A stretch of 64,000 bases of DNA from Clostridium sp. AN503 (lineage in GTDB: Bacteria > Bacillota > Clostridia > Lachnospirales > Lachnospiraceae): NCBI RefSeq assembly GCF_040719375.1, contig NZ_JBFDTP010000002.1, positions 1,488,001 to 1,552,000 on the forward strand. The letters are read 5' to 3'. Position 1 is the first letter of the stretch, and each line of letters opens with the position of its first letter. Positions 1 through 7,200 of the stretch are shown here, piece after piece. Position numbers and translations under genes: made by a program. The notes under the pieces were generated by a model. The model had not been told where the DNA came from, searched no databases, and saw only the letters and a program-made list of their open reading frames with translations.

Positions 1-1125
1 ATCGCTTTGGTGGGTGGCTGCGCCTGTAAAAGCCCGGAGGATTTTGTGACGGTCGCAAAGACTCTGGATGAGGCGGCAAAGCAGGTGGGCGTGAACTTTA
101 TCGGCGGGTATTCTGCGCTGGTGTCCAAGGGCATGACTCCGGCAGAGGAGAACTTGATCCGTTCCATCCCACAGGCTCTTGCCTGTACGGAGCGGGTGTG
201 CAGCTCCATCAACGTCGGTTCCACCAAGACCGGACTCAATATGGATGCGGTCCGTCTGATGGGGGAGATCGTCCTTGAGACGGCTGAGGCGACGAAGGAG
301 AACGATTCGCTGGGCTGTGCAAAGCTGGTGGTGTTCTGCAACGCTCCAGATGACAATCCATTCATGGCGGGAGCTTTCCACGGCGTGACCGAGGCTGACG
401 CCATCATCAATGTGGGCGTCAGCGGCCCCGGCGTGGTGAAGGTTGCCCTTGAAAAAGCGAGAGGGCAGAATTTTGAGGTTCTATGTGAGACGATCAAACG
501 TACGGCGTTCAAGATCACCCGTGTAGGGCAGCTTGTGGCGCAGGAGGCGTCCAGACGTCTTGGCGTGCCGTTTGGCATTATTGACCTGTCCCTAGCGCCG
601 ACTCCGGCGATCGGAGACAGCGTGGCCGAGATCCTGGAAGAGATCGGACTGGAGCGCGTGGGCGCGCCGGGAACCACTGCAGCCCTTGCGATGCTGAACG
701 ACCAGGTGAAGAAGGGCGGCGTTATGGCTTCCTCCTATGTGGGCGGCTTAAGCGGCGCGTTCATTCCGGTCAGCGAGGACCAGGGGATGATCGACGCGGT
801 ATCCCTGGGAGCTTTGACCCTTGAAAAGCTGGAGGCTATGACCTGCGTCTGCTCTGTGGGCCTTGATATGATCGCGATTCCGGGAGACACGCCGGCTACT
901 ACCATTGCCGGGATCATCGCAGATGAGGCGGCGATCGGCATGATCAACCAGAAGACAACAGCGGTCCGTCTGATTCCGGTGATCGGAAAGACCGTGGGCG
1001 ATACGGTGGAATTCGGCGGCCTTTTAGGGTATGCCCCTGTGATGCCTGTGAACAAGTATTCCTGTGAGAAGTTTGTGACACGCGGCGGACGGATCCCGGC
1101 TCCGATCCACAGCTTTAAGAACTGA
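1..1125 (+). CDS. PFL family protein (DUF711/UPF0210), 5' end outside window
   Basis: The frame is open from base 1 (ATC GCT TTG), so the gene starts upstream of the window and about 374 C-terminal residues are visible; the family is usually about 450 residues. The sequence matches the UPF0210/DUF711 family, with Gly/Ala-rich blocks such as SSINVGSTKTGLN, NVGVSGPGVV and LAPTPAIGDSVAEILEEIG, and a conserved end RGGRIPAPIHSFKN. The family was grouped with pyruvate-formate-lyase-like folds, but no reaction is established. In Clostridia it usually follows a small ACT-domain protein; that gene would lie outside the window. The next gene begins 16 bases downstream, suggesting co-transcription. Family membership is solid; function is unknown. 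Confidence 0.85.
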   Translation: MALVGGCACKSPEDFVTVAKTLDEAAKQVGVNFIGGYSALVSKGMTPAEENLIRSIPQALACTERVCSSINVGSTKTGLNMDAVRLMGEIVLETAEATKENDSLGCAKLVVFCNAPDDNPFMAGAFHGVTEADAIINVGVSGPGVVKVALEKARGQNFEVLCETIKRTAFKITRVGQLVAQEASRRLGVPFGIIDLSLAPTPAIGDSVAEILEEIGLERVGAPGTTAALAMLNDQVKKGGVMASSYVGGLSGAFIPVSEDQGMIDAVSLGALTLEKLEAMTCVCSVGLDMIAIPGDTPATTIAGIIADEAAIGMINQKTTAVRLIPVIGKTVGDTVEFGGLLGYAPVMPVNKYSCEKFVTRGGRIPAPIHSFKN

Positions 1126-1141
1126 CCGCAGGTGAGGCGAT

Positions 1142-2353
1142 ATGGCAAAAGAAACATTGGAATCCATGCTGGATTATTTTATAAATCAATCCTTGGTCCA
1201 GCTGATCTTAAGCAATCCAACGGATAAGGAGCGTATCCTGAAGGTGAAGCTCCGTCCGGTCATGCTGAAGGAGACGCTGGTGTATCAGGCGGAGGAGTTT
1301 GTGGGGGCCCAGGCCTTCCACAAAAATCTCATGGAGGACGAAACAAAAGCCTATATATCGGAGCGGCTTGCCCGGGATTTTAAGCAGGCTGAGCTTTTGT
1401 CTTCTCTGGGCAATGCCACGGTGCTGGTTGGGAAAAAGGGTACCATGACGGTTAAGGCGAAACGGAAGCTGCCGCAGGAGGGACGAGATCCCTCTGAAGG
1501 CACAAGGATAACGGCTTCCCTGAGCGGCGCGCTCATGCATAACCGGAAAAAACAGTATGTACTGCCGGAAGGAATCCCGGTGCCGTTTCTTGTGGATCTG
1601 GGCGTTATGACGGCGGAGGGCGCGGTCGTCCGGACCCGCTATGACAAATTCAGGCAGATCAACCGTTTCCTGGAATTCATTGAAGATATCCTGCCGAACC
1701 TGGATAAGGGGCGTGAGAATACGATCATTGATTTTGGCTGCGGAAAGTCCTATCTGACTTTCGCCATGTACTATTATCTGCATGAACTGAAGGGTTACCC
1801 GATCCGGATCATCGGACTGGACCTAAAGCAGGATGTGATCAACCGGTGCAACCGGCTGGCGGTGCAGTACGGCTATGACAGGCTGAGATTCTATCACGGA
1901 GATATCGCCACCTATGAAGGTGTGGACCAGGTGGATATGGTAGTGACCCTGCATGCCTGTGATACAGCTACGGATTACGCGCTGGCAAAGGCGGTACGGT
2001 GGAATGCAAAAGTCATCCTGTCGGTTCCCTGCTGTCAGCATGAACTGAACCGCCAGATGGGAAATGACCTGATGAAGCCGGTGTTCCAGTATGGCCTGAT
2101 CAAGGAGCGGATGGCGGCCCTGTATACCGATGCGGTCCGTGCGGAGCTTTTGGAGAATCAGGGATACCGGACCCAGATCCTGGAGTTCATCGACATGGAG
2201 CACACGCCGAAGAACATCCTGATCCGCGCCGTGCGGGATGGGAAGAGGAAGAAAAACGAAGCGGAGATAAAAGCGCTTCTGGACTTTTTGTCTGTGAAAC
2301 CCACGTTAGCAGAGCTGCTATGGGGATCGCAGGAGGAACAAAAGACAGTATAA
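1142..2353 (+). CDS. METTL25/Trm13-like SAM-dependent methyltransferase
   Basis: A 403-residue protein with a class I S-adenosylmethionine fold in its second half: motif I IDFGCGKS at about residues 196-203, an acidic strand end GLDLKQD, HGDI, and VTLHACDTATD at about 260-270. This arrangement and the following SVPCCQHE stretch match the Methyltransf_32 (METTL25-like) family found across Firmicutes. The N-terminal 150 residues are a helical/beta extension with no motif I recognise. The substrate is unknown; RNA modification is a guess from relatives. It follows the DUF711 gene by 16 bases and ends in a shared hairpin with the convergent tmcAL gene. Confidence 0.75.
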   Translation: MAKETLESMLDYFINQSLVQLILSNPTDKERILKVKLRPVMLKETLVYQAEEFVGAQAFHKNLMEDETKAYISERLARDFKQAELLSSLGNATVLVGKKGTMTVKAKRKLPQEGRDPSEGTRITASLSGALMHNRKKQYVLPEGIPVPFLVDLGVMTAEGAVVRTRYDKFRQINRFLEFIEDILPNLDKGRENTIIDFGCGKSYLTFAMYYYLHELKGYPIRIIGLDLKQDVINRCNRLAVQYGYDRLRFYHGDIATYEGVDQVDMVVTLHACDTATDYALAKAVRWNAKVILSVPCCQHELNRQMGNDLMKPVFQYGLIKERMAALYTDAVRAELLENQGYRTQILEFIDMEHTPKNILIRAVRDGKRKKNEAEIKALLDFLSVKPTLAELLWGSQEEQKTV

Positions 2354-2358
2354 ATATC

Positions 2359-2400
2359 AAATCCGTCGTGACCCCATCAGGGAAGGATCACGACGGATTT
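2359..2400. terminator. Bidirectional terminator between the methyltransferase gene and tmcAL
   Basis: Perfect 13-bp stem: AAATCCGTCGTGA at 2359-2371 pairs with TCACGACGGATTT at 2388-2400. The right arm is inside the last codons of tmcAL on the minus strand (the stop is at 2377-2379), so the coding end and the terminator overlap. Confidence 0.85.
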
Positions 2401-3636
2401 TGTGTATTCATTTTTCATTTGGCGGCCCTTTTGGAAGACCATGGATTGATATAAATGGGAGGCAAACATATCCTCCTTAAGCATGCCGCAGGCTGAGGGG
2501 CTTAAAAATCCGGCGGCATCGGCAGTTTTTGTGATGATCGGTATGGTTGCCGATTTTTTGACAGCGGAAAGAAGCATGGAGGAGCTTTTTCTGAATCCGA
2601 GGATACGGGCATAAGGGGCATGGGGAGCCCTGACCGGTTCTGCAGTGATCCCAAGGACCAGATGCAGGAGCGCGCGGCTGATGCGGGTGTAGGTATACTG
2701 CCGTGTCTTCAGCTGCTCGATCCGACCGGAAAACGTGTCAAAATCCAGTGCCATCCGAACCAGACGGGCGGCCAGCTCCGGGGACATGTCCGCATAGCTG
2801 CTCAGATCTGCATTCTGGCGTATCAACTCCAACAGGCGGTACTGTAAGAGCATGGATAGGTCATCCGGGAAGATGGGGGCAGTATGAGCCTGCTCCGCAT
2901 CCAGAGCCTGGAGTGCAGCCGCAGGGATCTGTCCGTGGAAGATATCGGGGAGGGACGGACCCAGGATATCTCTTCCTGCCGCTTCCCTTATGATGCGCCT
3001 CAGCGCCGTGGCAGAAGCGAATTCCCCGGAGCCTGCCGGGAGGCCTGCATCGTTGTAGCCCTTCCCGGACCTGCGGATCGTGAAAGGTTCTATGCGGCTT
3101 TTCTGCTGTATCAGGGCCTTTAAGTATTCAATGGCGAGGATATTGTTGGAAGCGGAGAGAATGGACTGGTAGTCACTGTTCTCCAAGAACCGGCACAACG
3201 CGGCGCTGCGTGCTGCCGGGTAGGAATATCCCTGTTTTAACTGCTCCTTTAGGACGGACCGGTAGGCCTCTGGCTCCAGACAGAGCACCTCGGCAGCAGC
3301 CTTCAACGGGGAAAGCTCTCCCAGCTCACTTCCAAAACACAGCACATCTGTCACGCCAAGGCTGTCCAACAGCTTCACGCCGCAGGCTGCAAAATCCTCA
3401 GCGCTGCCGGTTGCGAAGCGCACGGGCAGTTCCAGCACCAGATCCGCACCGCAGTTTAAAGCCATGGCTGTGCGGGTATACTTGTCGTAGACCGCAGGCT
3501 CCCCGCGCTGAACGAAATCCCCGCTCATTGCGACCACAATATAGTCTGCCCCTGTCTGCGCGCGCACCTGCTGCATCTGATAGAGATGCCCGCTGTGGAA
3601 CGGATTGTATTCTGCAATGATCCCGGCAACCTTCAT
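2377..3636 (-). CDS. tmcAL: tRNA(Met) cytidine acetate ligase TmcAL (YlbM)
   Basis: A 419-residue nucleotidyltransferase-fold protein starting MKVAGIIAEYNPFHSGH, with the HxGH nucleotide-binding motif at residues 14-17, followed by SGDFVQRGEPA and LELPVRFATGSAEDFA, both typical of YlbM/TmcAL. In Bacillus subtilis TmcAL activates acetate with ATP and makes N4-acetylcytidine at the wobble position of elongator tRNA-Met. The ATG is preceded by GGAGG on the minus strand. It is divergent from pta-ackA, which makes or consumes acetate, so the linkage is metabolically sensible. Its last eight codons, stop included, run through one arm of the shared terminator. Confidence 0.9.
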   Translation of the reverse strand: MKVAGIIAEYNPFHSGHLYQMQQVRAQTGADYIVVAMSGDFVQRGEPAVYDKYTRTAMALNCGADLVLELPVRFATGSAEDFAACGVKLLDSLGVTDVLCFGSELGELSPLKAAAEVLCLEPEAYRSVLKEQLKQGYSYPAARSAALCRFLENSDYQSILSASNNILAIEYLKALIQQKSRIEPFTIRRSGKGYNDAGLPAGSGEFASATALRRIIREAAGRDILGPSLPDIFHGQIPAAALQALDAEQAHTAPIFPDDLSMLLQYRLLELIRQNADLSSYADMSPELAARLVRMALDFDTFSGRIEQLKTRQYTYTRISRALLHLVLGITAEPVRAPHAPYARILGFRKSSSMLLSAVKKSATIPIITKTADAAGFLSPSACGMLKEDMFASHLYQSMVFQKGRQMKNEYTKSVVILP

Positions 3637-3665
3637 AAAATTGACCTCCAGTCTGAAATGATTTC

Positions 3666-3694
3666 AGTATACCAGCAAATGGGGAGCGCGTAAA
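3666..3694 (-). promoter_or_regulatory. Predicted sigma-A promoter of tmcAL
   Basis: On the minus strand TTTACG (3694-3689), a 17-bp spacer and TATACT (3671-3666) lie about 30 bases upstream of the tmcAL start. Confidence 0.6.
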
Positions 3695-3833
3695 GCATTC
3701 CCTGTCTGCGTTTTCCTGTTTTGCGGCAACTGTGGGCAGGGGATCGGACAGCAGGGCTTTGCCCGGATTTTAACTATAAGAAAATCATGGGAAGATGTGC
3801 CTTAAAAAATACACGTTTTTCCAAAAATATGGC

Positions 3834-3862
3834 TTGTATACAAAATTCAGATGTTATATAAT
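3834..3862 (+). promoter_or_regulatory. Predicted sigma-A promoter of pta-ackA
   Basis: TTGTAT (3834-3839), 17-bp spacer, TATAAT (3857-3862). The -35 element is part of a perfect 10-bp palindrome TTGTATACAA (3834-3843). An in-frame ATG at 3851 lies inside this promoter, so pta must start downstream at 3899. Confidence 0.6.
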
Positions 3863-3898
3863 AAAGTCAAATGCAAAAATGAAAGGGGTACATGCGCA

Positions 3899-4894
3899 AT
3901 GGGATTTATTGACGTAATTAAAGCAAAGGCAAAAGCAGACAAGAAGACGATCATTCTGCCGGAGTCTATGGACAGAAGGACTTTTGTAGCTGCTGCTGAG
4001 ATTTTAAAGGAAGGGCTGGCGAACTTGATCATCATCGGTACACCGGAGGAAGTTGCCGCTAACAGCGAGGGGCTGGATATTTCCGGAGCCACGATCATCA
4101 ACCCGTTTACCTATGAAAAGACCCAGGAGTATGTGGATCTGTTTGTAGAGCTGAGGAAGTCCAAAGGCCTTACGCCTGAGGAAGCAAGAGAGACCATGTT
4201 AAAGGATTATGCGTACTATGGCTGCCTGATGATCAAGAACGGCGACGCTGACGGTATGGTATCCGGCGCATGCCACTCCACCGCCAACACCTTGAGACCG
4301 TGCCTGCAGATCATCAAGACCAAGCCGGGCACCAAGCTGGTTTCCGCCTTCTTCCTGATGGAAGTCCCGGACTGTGAGTTCGGCGAGAACGGTACTTTTG
4401 TATTCGCAGACTGCGGCCTGAACCAGAACCCGAGTCCAGAAGAGCTTGCAGCCATCGCAGTCAGCTCCGCAGAGAGCTTCCGCATGCTGGTAGGCAAGGA
4501 GCCGAAGGTAGCGATGCTGTCCCATTCTTCCATGGGCAGTGCAAAGCATGACGATGTGACAAAGGTAGTTGAGGCAACCAGGATCGCAAAAGAGATGGCT
4601 CCGGAGCTGGCTTTGGACGGCGAGCTGCAGCTTGACGCAGCGATCGTTCCTGAGATCGGCGCATCCAAGGCACCGGACAGCAAGGTTGCAGGACATGCCA
4701 ACGTACTGGTATTCCCGGACCTGGATGCAGGAAATATCGGCTACAAGCTGGTACAGAGACTGGCAAAGGCAGAGGCATACGGCCCCATGTGCCAGGGTAT
4801 CGCAAAACCGGTCAACGACTTATCCAGAGGATGCTATGCAGAAGACATTGTAGGTGTTGTTGCCATCACAGCCGTACAGGCACAGATGAATTGA
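3899..4894 (+). CDS. pta: Phosphate acetyltransferase
   Basis: A 331-residue protein of the short, single-domain Pta class (no DRTGG or BioD-like N-terminal domain), starting MGFIDVIKAKAKADKKTIILPES. It interconverts acetyl-CoA and acetyl phosphate in the cytoplasm. Family blocks include GDADGMVSGACHSTANTLRP, FADCGLNQNPSPEELA and the late stretch VFPDLDAGNIGYKLVQR. I chose ATG 3899 because AAAGGGG lies about 10 bases upstream and the earlier in-frame ATG at 3851 falls in the -10 region. ackA follows 49 bases downstream, so the two form the usual acetate/ATP-generating operon. Confidence 0.95.
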   Translation: MGFIDVIKAKAKADKKTIILPESMDRRTFVAAAEILKEGLANLIIIGTPEEVAANSEGLDISGATIINPFTYEKTQEYVDLFVELRKSKGLTPEEARETMLKDYAYYGCLMIKNGDADGMVSGACHSTANTLRPCLQIIKTKPGTKLVSAFFLMEVPDCEFGENGTFVFADCGLNQNPSPEELAAIAVSSAESFRMLVGKEPKVAMLSHSSMGSAKHDDVTKVVEATRIAKEMAPELALDGELQLDAAIVPEIGASKAPDSKVAGHANVLVFPDLDAGNIGYKLVQRLAKAEAYGPMCQGIAKPVNDLSRGCYAEDIVGVVAITAVQAQMN

Positions 4895-4943
4895 TTACTG
4901 CCTGAGTGCAGATGATAGAAACAGAACAGGAGACGAAACCATT

Positions 4944-6137
4944 ATGAAGATTTTAGTTATTAACTGCGGAAGCTCATCCCTGAAATATCAGTTGATCGAT
5001 ATGGACAATGAGAATGTTATCGCAAAAGGTTTATGTGAGAGGATCGGGATTGAAGGCTCCAAGCTGACCCATCAGCCGGAGGGCAAGGACAAGGTTGTGA
5101 TCGAGCGCGCGATGCCGACCCACAAAACTGCCATCGAGATGGTTATGGATGCGCTTCAGGATCCGGACCATGGCGTGATCACAAGCACCGATGAGATCAC
5201 CGCTGTGGGACACCGCGTACTGCACGCAGGCACCATCTACAGCGATTCCATCGTTGTGAACGAGGATGTGAAGAAAGTCATCCGCGACTGCTTTGACCTG
5301 GGACCGCTGCACAACCCGGCAAACTTAATGGGGATCGAGGCGTGCGAGGCTGCAATGCCGGGCAAGAAGAATGTTGCTGTATTTGACACCGCATTCGGTA
5401 TGGCTATGCCGGAGAAGGCTTATCTGTATGCGATTCCTCACGAGTACTATGAAAAGTACAGCATCCGCAGATACGGCTTCCACGGAACCAGCCATATGTT
5501 TGTTTCCAAAGAGGCCATCAAGTTCGGCGGGCTGGACCCGGAGAACGCAAAGGTTATCGTCTGCCACCTGGGCAACGGCGCCAGCGTATCCGCATCCATC
5601 GGCGGCAAGTGCGTGGACACCAGCATGGGCTTAACTCCGCTTGAGGGCCTGATCATGGGAACCAGAAGCGGCGATATCGACCCGACCGTAGTGCAGTTTA
5701 TCTGCAACAAGGAGGGAAAGACCGTCAACGAGGTTCTGGATATCCTCAACAAGAAATCCGGTGTCCTGGGCATGAGCGGCGGCGTTTCCAGCGATTTCCG
5801 CGATGTTGAGAATGCGAAGAAGGATGGCAATCATCTGGCGGAGGTTGCTCTGGATGCCTTCATCTACCGTGTTGCCAAGTACATCGGCGCATACACAGCA
5901 GCCATGAACGGCGTGGATGCGATCGCATTTACCGCAGGCGTAGGTGAGAATGATAAGGTTGGCAGAAAAGCCATCTGTGAGTACCTGGGCTACCTGGGCG
6001 TCAAGATTGATGATGAGGCCAACGATGTGAGAGGCAAGGAGACCGTCATTTCCGCACCGGATTCCAAGGTGAAGGTGATGCTGATCCCGACCAACGAGGA
6101 GCTTGCCATCGCGAGAGAGACAAAAGCATTGATCTGA
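4944..6137 (+). CDS. ackA: Acetate kinase
   Basis: A 397-residue acetokinase of standard length. The N-terminus MKILVINCGSSSLKYQL is the diagnostic phosphate-binding signature. Other family blocks are DTAFGMAMPEKAYLYAIP, RRYGFHGTSH, GNGASVSA, LTPLEGLIMGTRSGDIDP and AFTAGVGEND. It converts acetyl phosphate and ADP to acetate and ATP, the second step after Pta. A ribosome site GGAGACG precedes the ATG. Genes and promoters further downstream (6180) indicate that the operon ends after ackA, though no strong terminator is visible before 6180. Confidence 0.97.
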   Translation: MKILVINCGSSSLKYQLIDMDNENVIAKGLCERIGIEGSKLTHQPEGKDKVVIERAMPTHKTAIEMVMDALQDPDHGVITSTDEITAVGHRVLHAGTIYSDSIVVNEDVKKVIRDCFDLGPLHNPANLMGIEACEAAMPGKKNVAVFDTAFGMAMPEKAYLYAIPHEYYEKYSIRRYGFHGTSHMFVSKEAIKFGGLDPENAKVIVCHLGNGASVSASIGGKCVDTSMGLTPLEGLIMGTRSGDIDPTVVQFICNKEGKTVNEVLDILNKKSGVLGMSGGVSSDFRDVENAKKDGNHLAEVALDAFIYRVAKYIGAYTAAMNGVDAIAFTAGVGENDKVGRKAICEYLGYLGVKIDDEANDVRGKETVISAPDSKVKVMLIPTNEELAIARETKALI

Positions 6138-6179
6138 TGAAAACAGTCTGACAACCTGGCAGGATTTTGAAAATAGTTG

Positions 6180-6208
6180 TTGACAAAATAAAACCCCCTA
6201 TGTATAAT
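6180..6208 (+). promoter_or_regulatory. Consensus sigma-A promoter of yceD-rpmF
   Basis: TTGACA (6180-6185), 17-bp spacer, TATAAT (6203-6208): a perfect consensus promoter 28 bases upstream of the yceD start at 6236. Confidence 0.85.
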
Positions 6209-6235
6209 ATCATAGGTGCGTATTAGGAGATTAAT

Positions 6236-6761
6236 ATGCTTATTAACTTAACAGAGCTGTTTTCCAGAGATGGAAAAGAGAAGACTTACACGTGTGATAT
6301 CGATATGGAGCAGCTTCATACAACAGAGGCCAGCTTTGATATCGTGTCGAGAGAACCGGTGGAGCTTCGCATCCGCAATTTGGGTGAGCGAAAGCCTGCT
6401 GCAGGGGAAGGCAAAGCTTACTTTGCAGATTCCCTGTGACAGATGCCTTGATCCTGTGGACTGGCCCTTTGAGCTGGACTTGGAGGACGAGCTGGATCTA
6501 AGCAAGACCGAGGAAGAACGTGCAGGGGAGCTCGAAGAACAGCCCTATGTAAGCGGCTATAATCTGGATGTAGACCGGTTGCTCAGTAACGAACTATTGC
6601 TGAACCTGCCCATGAAAGTGCTGTGCAGGGAAGACTGTAAAGGTATGTGCAATAGATGTGGTGCGAATTTGAATCACACGAAGTGTTCCTGTGATACAAG
6701 CTCGCCTGACCCAAGAATGTCAGTAATCCAGGATTTATTTCAAAAGTTTAAGGAGGTGTAA
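6236..6761 (+). pseudogene. yceD: YceD/DUF177 protein, interrupted by a +1 frameshift
   Basis: Two overlapping frames together make one DUF177 protein. The first frame (from 6236, MLINLTELFSRDGKEK) reads to RIRNLGERK and then hits a stop at 6437. The family continues in the +1 frame from 6396 as LLQGKAKLTLQIPCDRCLDP, through VLCREDCKGMCNRCG, to the standard end PRMSVIQDLFQKFKEV at 6761. Skipping one base between 6392 and 6396 (GAAAGCCTGCTG region) restores a normal protein of about 174 residues with its CxxC pairs. YceD lies upstream of rpmF in most Firmicutes and is linked to 23S rRNA/ribosome assembly. A real mutation, programmed shifting and a sequencing error are all possible; no classical slippery site is seen. 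Confidence 0.8.
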
Positions 6762-6764
6762 ACC

Positions 6765-6947
6765 ATGTCTATCTGCCCAAAGAATAAATCTTCCAAAGCG
6801 AGACGTGACAAACGTAGAGCTAACTGGAAAATGAGCGCTGCGAACTTAGTAAAATGCAGCAAGTGCGGCGCCCTGATGATGCCTCACAGAGTCTGCAAGG
6901 CCTGCGGATCTTATAACAAAAAAGAGATCGTAAGCGTTGAGGACTAA
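6765..6947 (+). CDS. rpmF: 50S ribosomal protein L32
   Basis: A 60-residue basic protein, MSICPKNKSSKARRDKRRAN at the N-terminus, with a zinc ribbon CSKCG (C31, C34) and CKACG (C44, C47), so it is the zinc-binding (C+) form of L32. A strong ribosome site AAGGAGGTG is 6 bases before the ATG, and it follows yceD by three bases, the usual yceD-rpmF pair. Two terminators follow. Confidence 0.97.
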   Translation: MSICPKNKSSKARRDKRRANWKMSAANLVKCSKCGALMMPHRVCKACGSYNKKEIVSVED

Positions 6948-6986
6948 TTTTTCAGACAATCAGGAAATGTTAAAATGACAGTAGAT

Positions 6987-7019
6987 ATATAGCCTTTGAG
7001 ATTTTCTCAAGGGCTATAT
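6987..7019 (+). terminator. Terminator after rpmF
   Basis: ATATAGCC(T)TTGAGA at 6987-7001 pairs with TCTCAA(G)GGCTATAT at 7005-7019, loop TTT, followed by a T-rich stretch. Confidence 0.8.
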
Positions 7020-7053
7020 TATTGTAAAAGTCGGGTTTACGATTGATGAATGG

Positions 7054-7081
7054 ACCGTCGGTGATTTTCCGGCGGTTTTTC
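7054..7081 (+). terminator. Second terminator after rpmF
   Basis: ACCGTCGG (7054-7061) pairs with CCGGCGGT (7069-7076, one G-U pair) and is followed directly by TTTTT. With the hairpin at 6987 it forms a tandem stop that isolates rpmF from the J-domain gene. Confidence 0.8.
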
Positions 7082-7200
7082 TATGGCCTTTTCCTGTATA
7101 AATCATGACTTTACAGCACAGAGAAACCAAGGTATGATAATAAGAGAGAGCATAAGACCAAGATTTACAAAGTCCGCAGGGGCTGCAGTCAGGGGGCTGC

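Noticed and set aside
6385..6400. Programmed +1 frameshift site in yceD like that of prfB
   Set aside because: There is no CUU-UGA type slippery stop and no internal ribosome-site-like element at the right distance; a mutation or sequence error is simpler, though CGA AAG C cannot be fully excluded.
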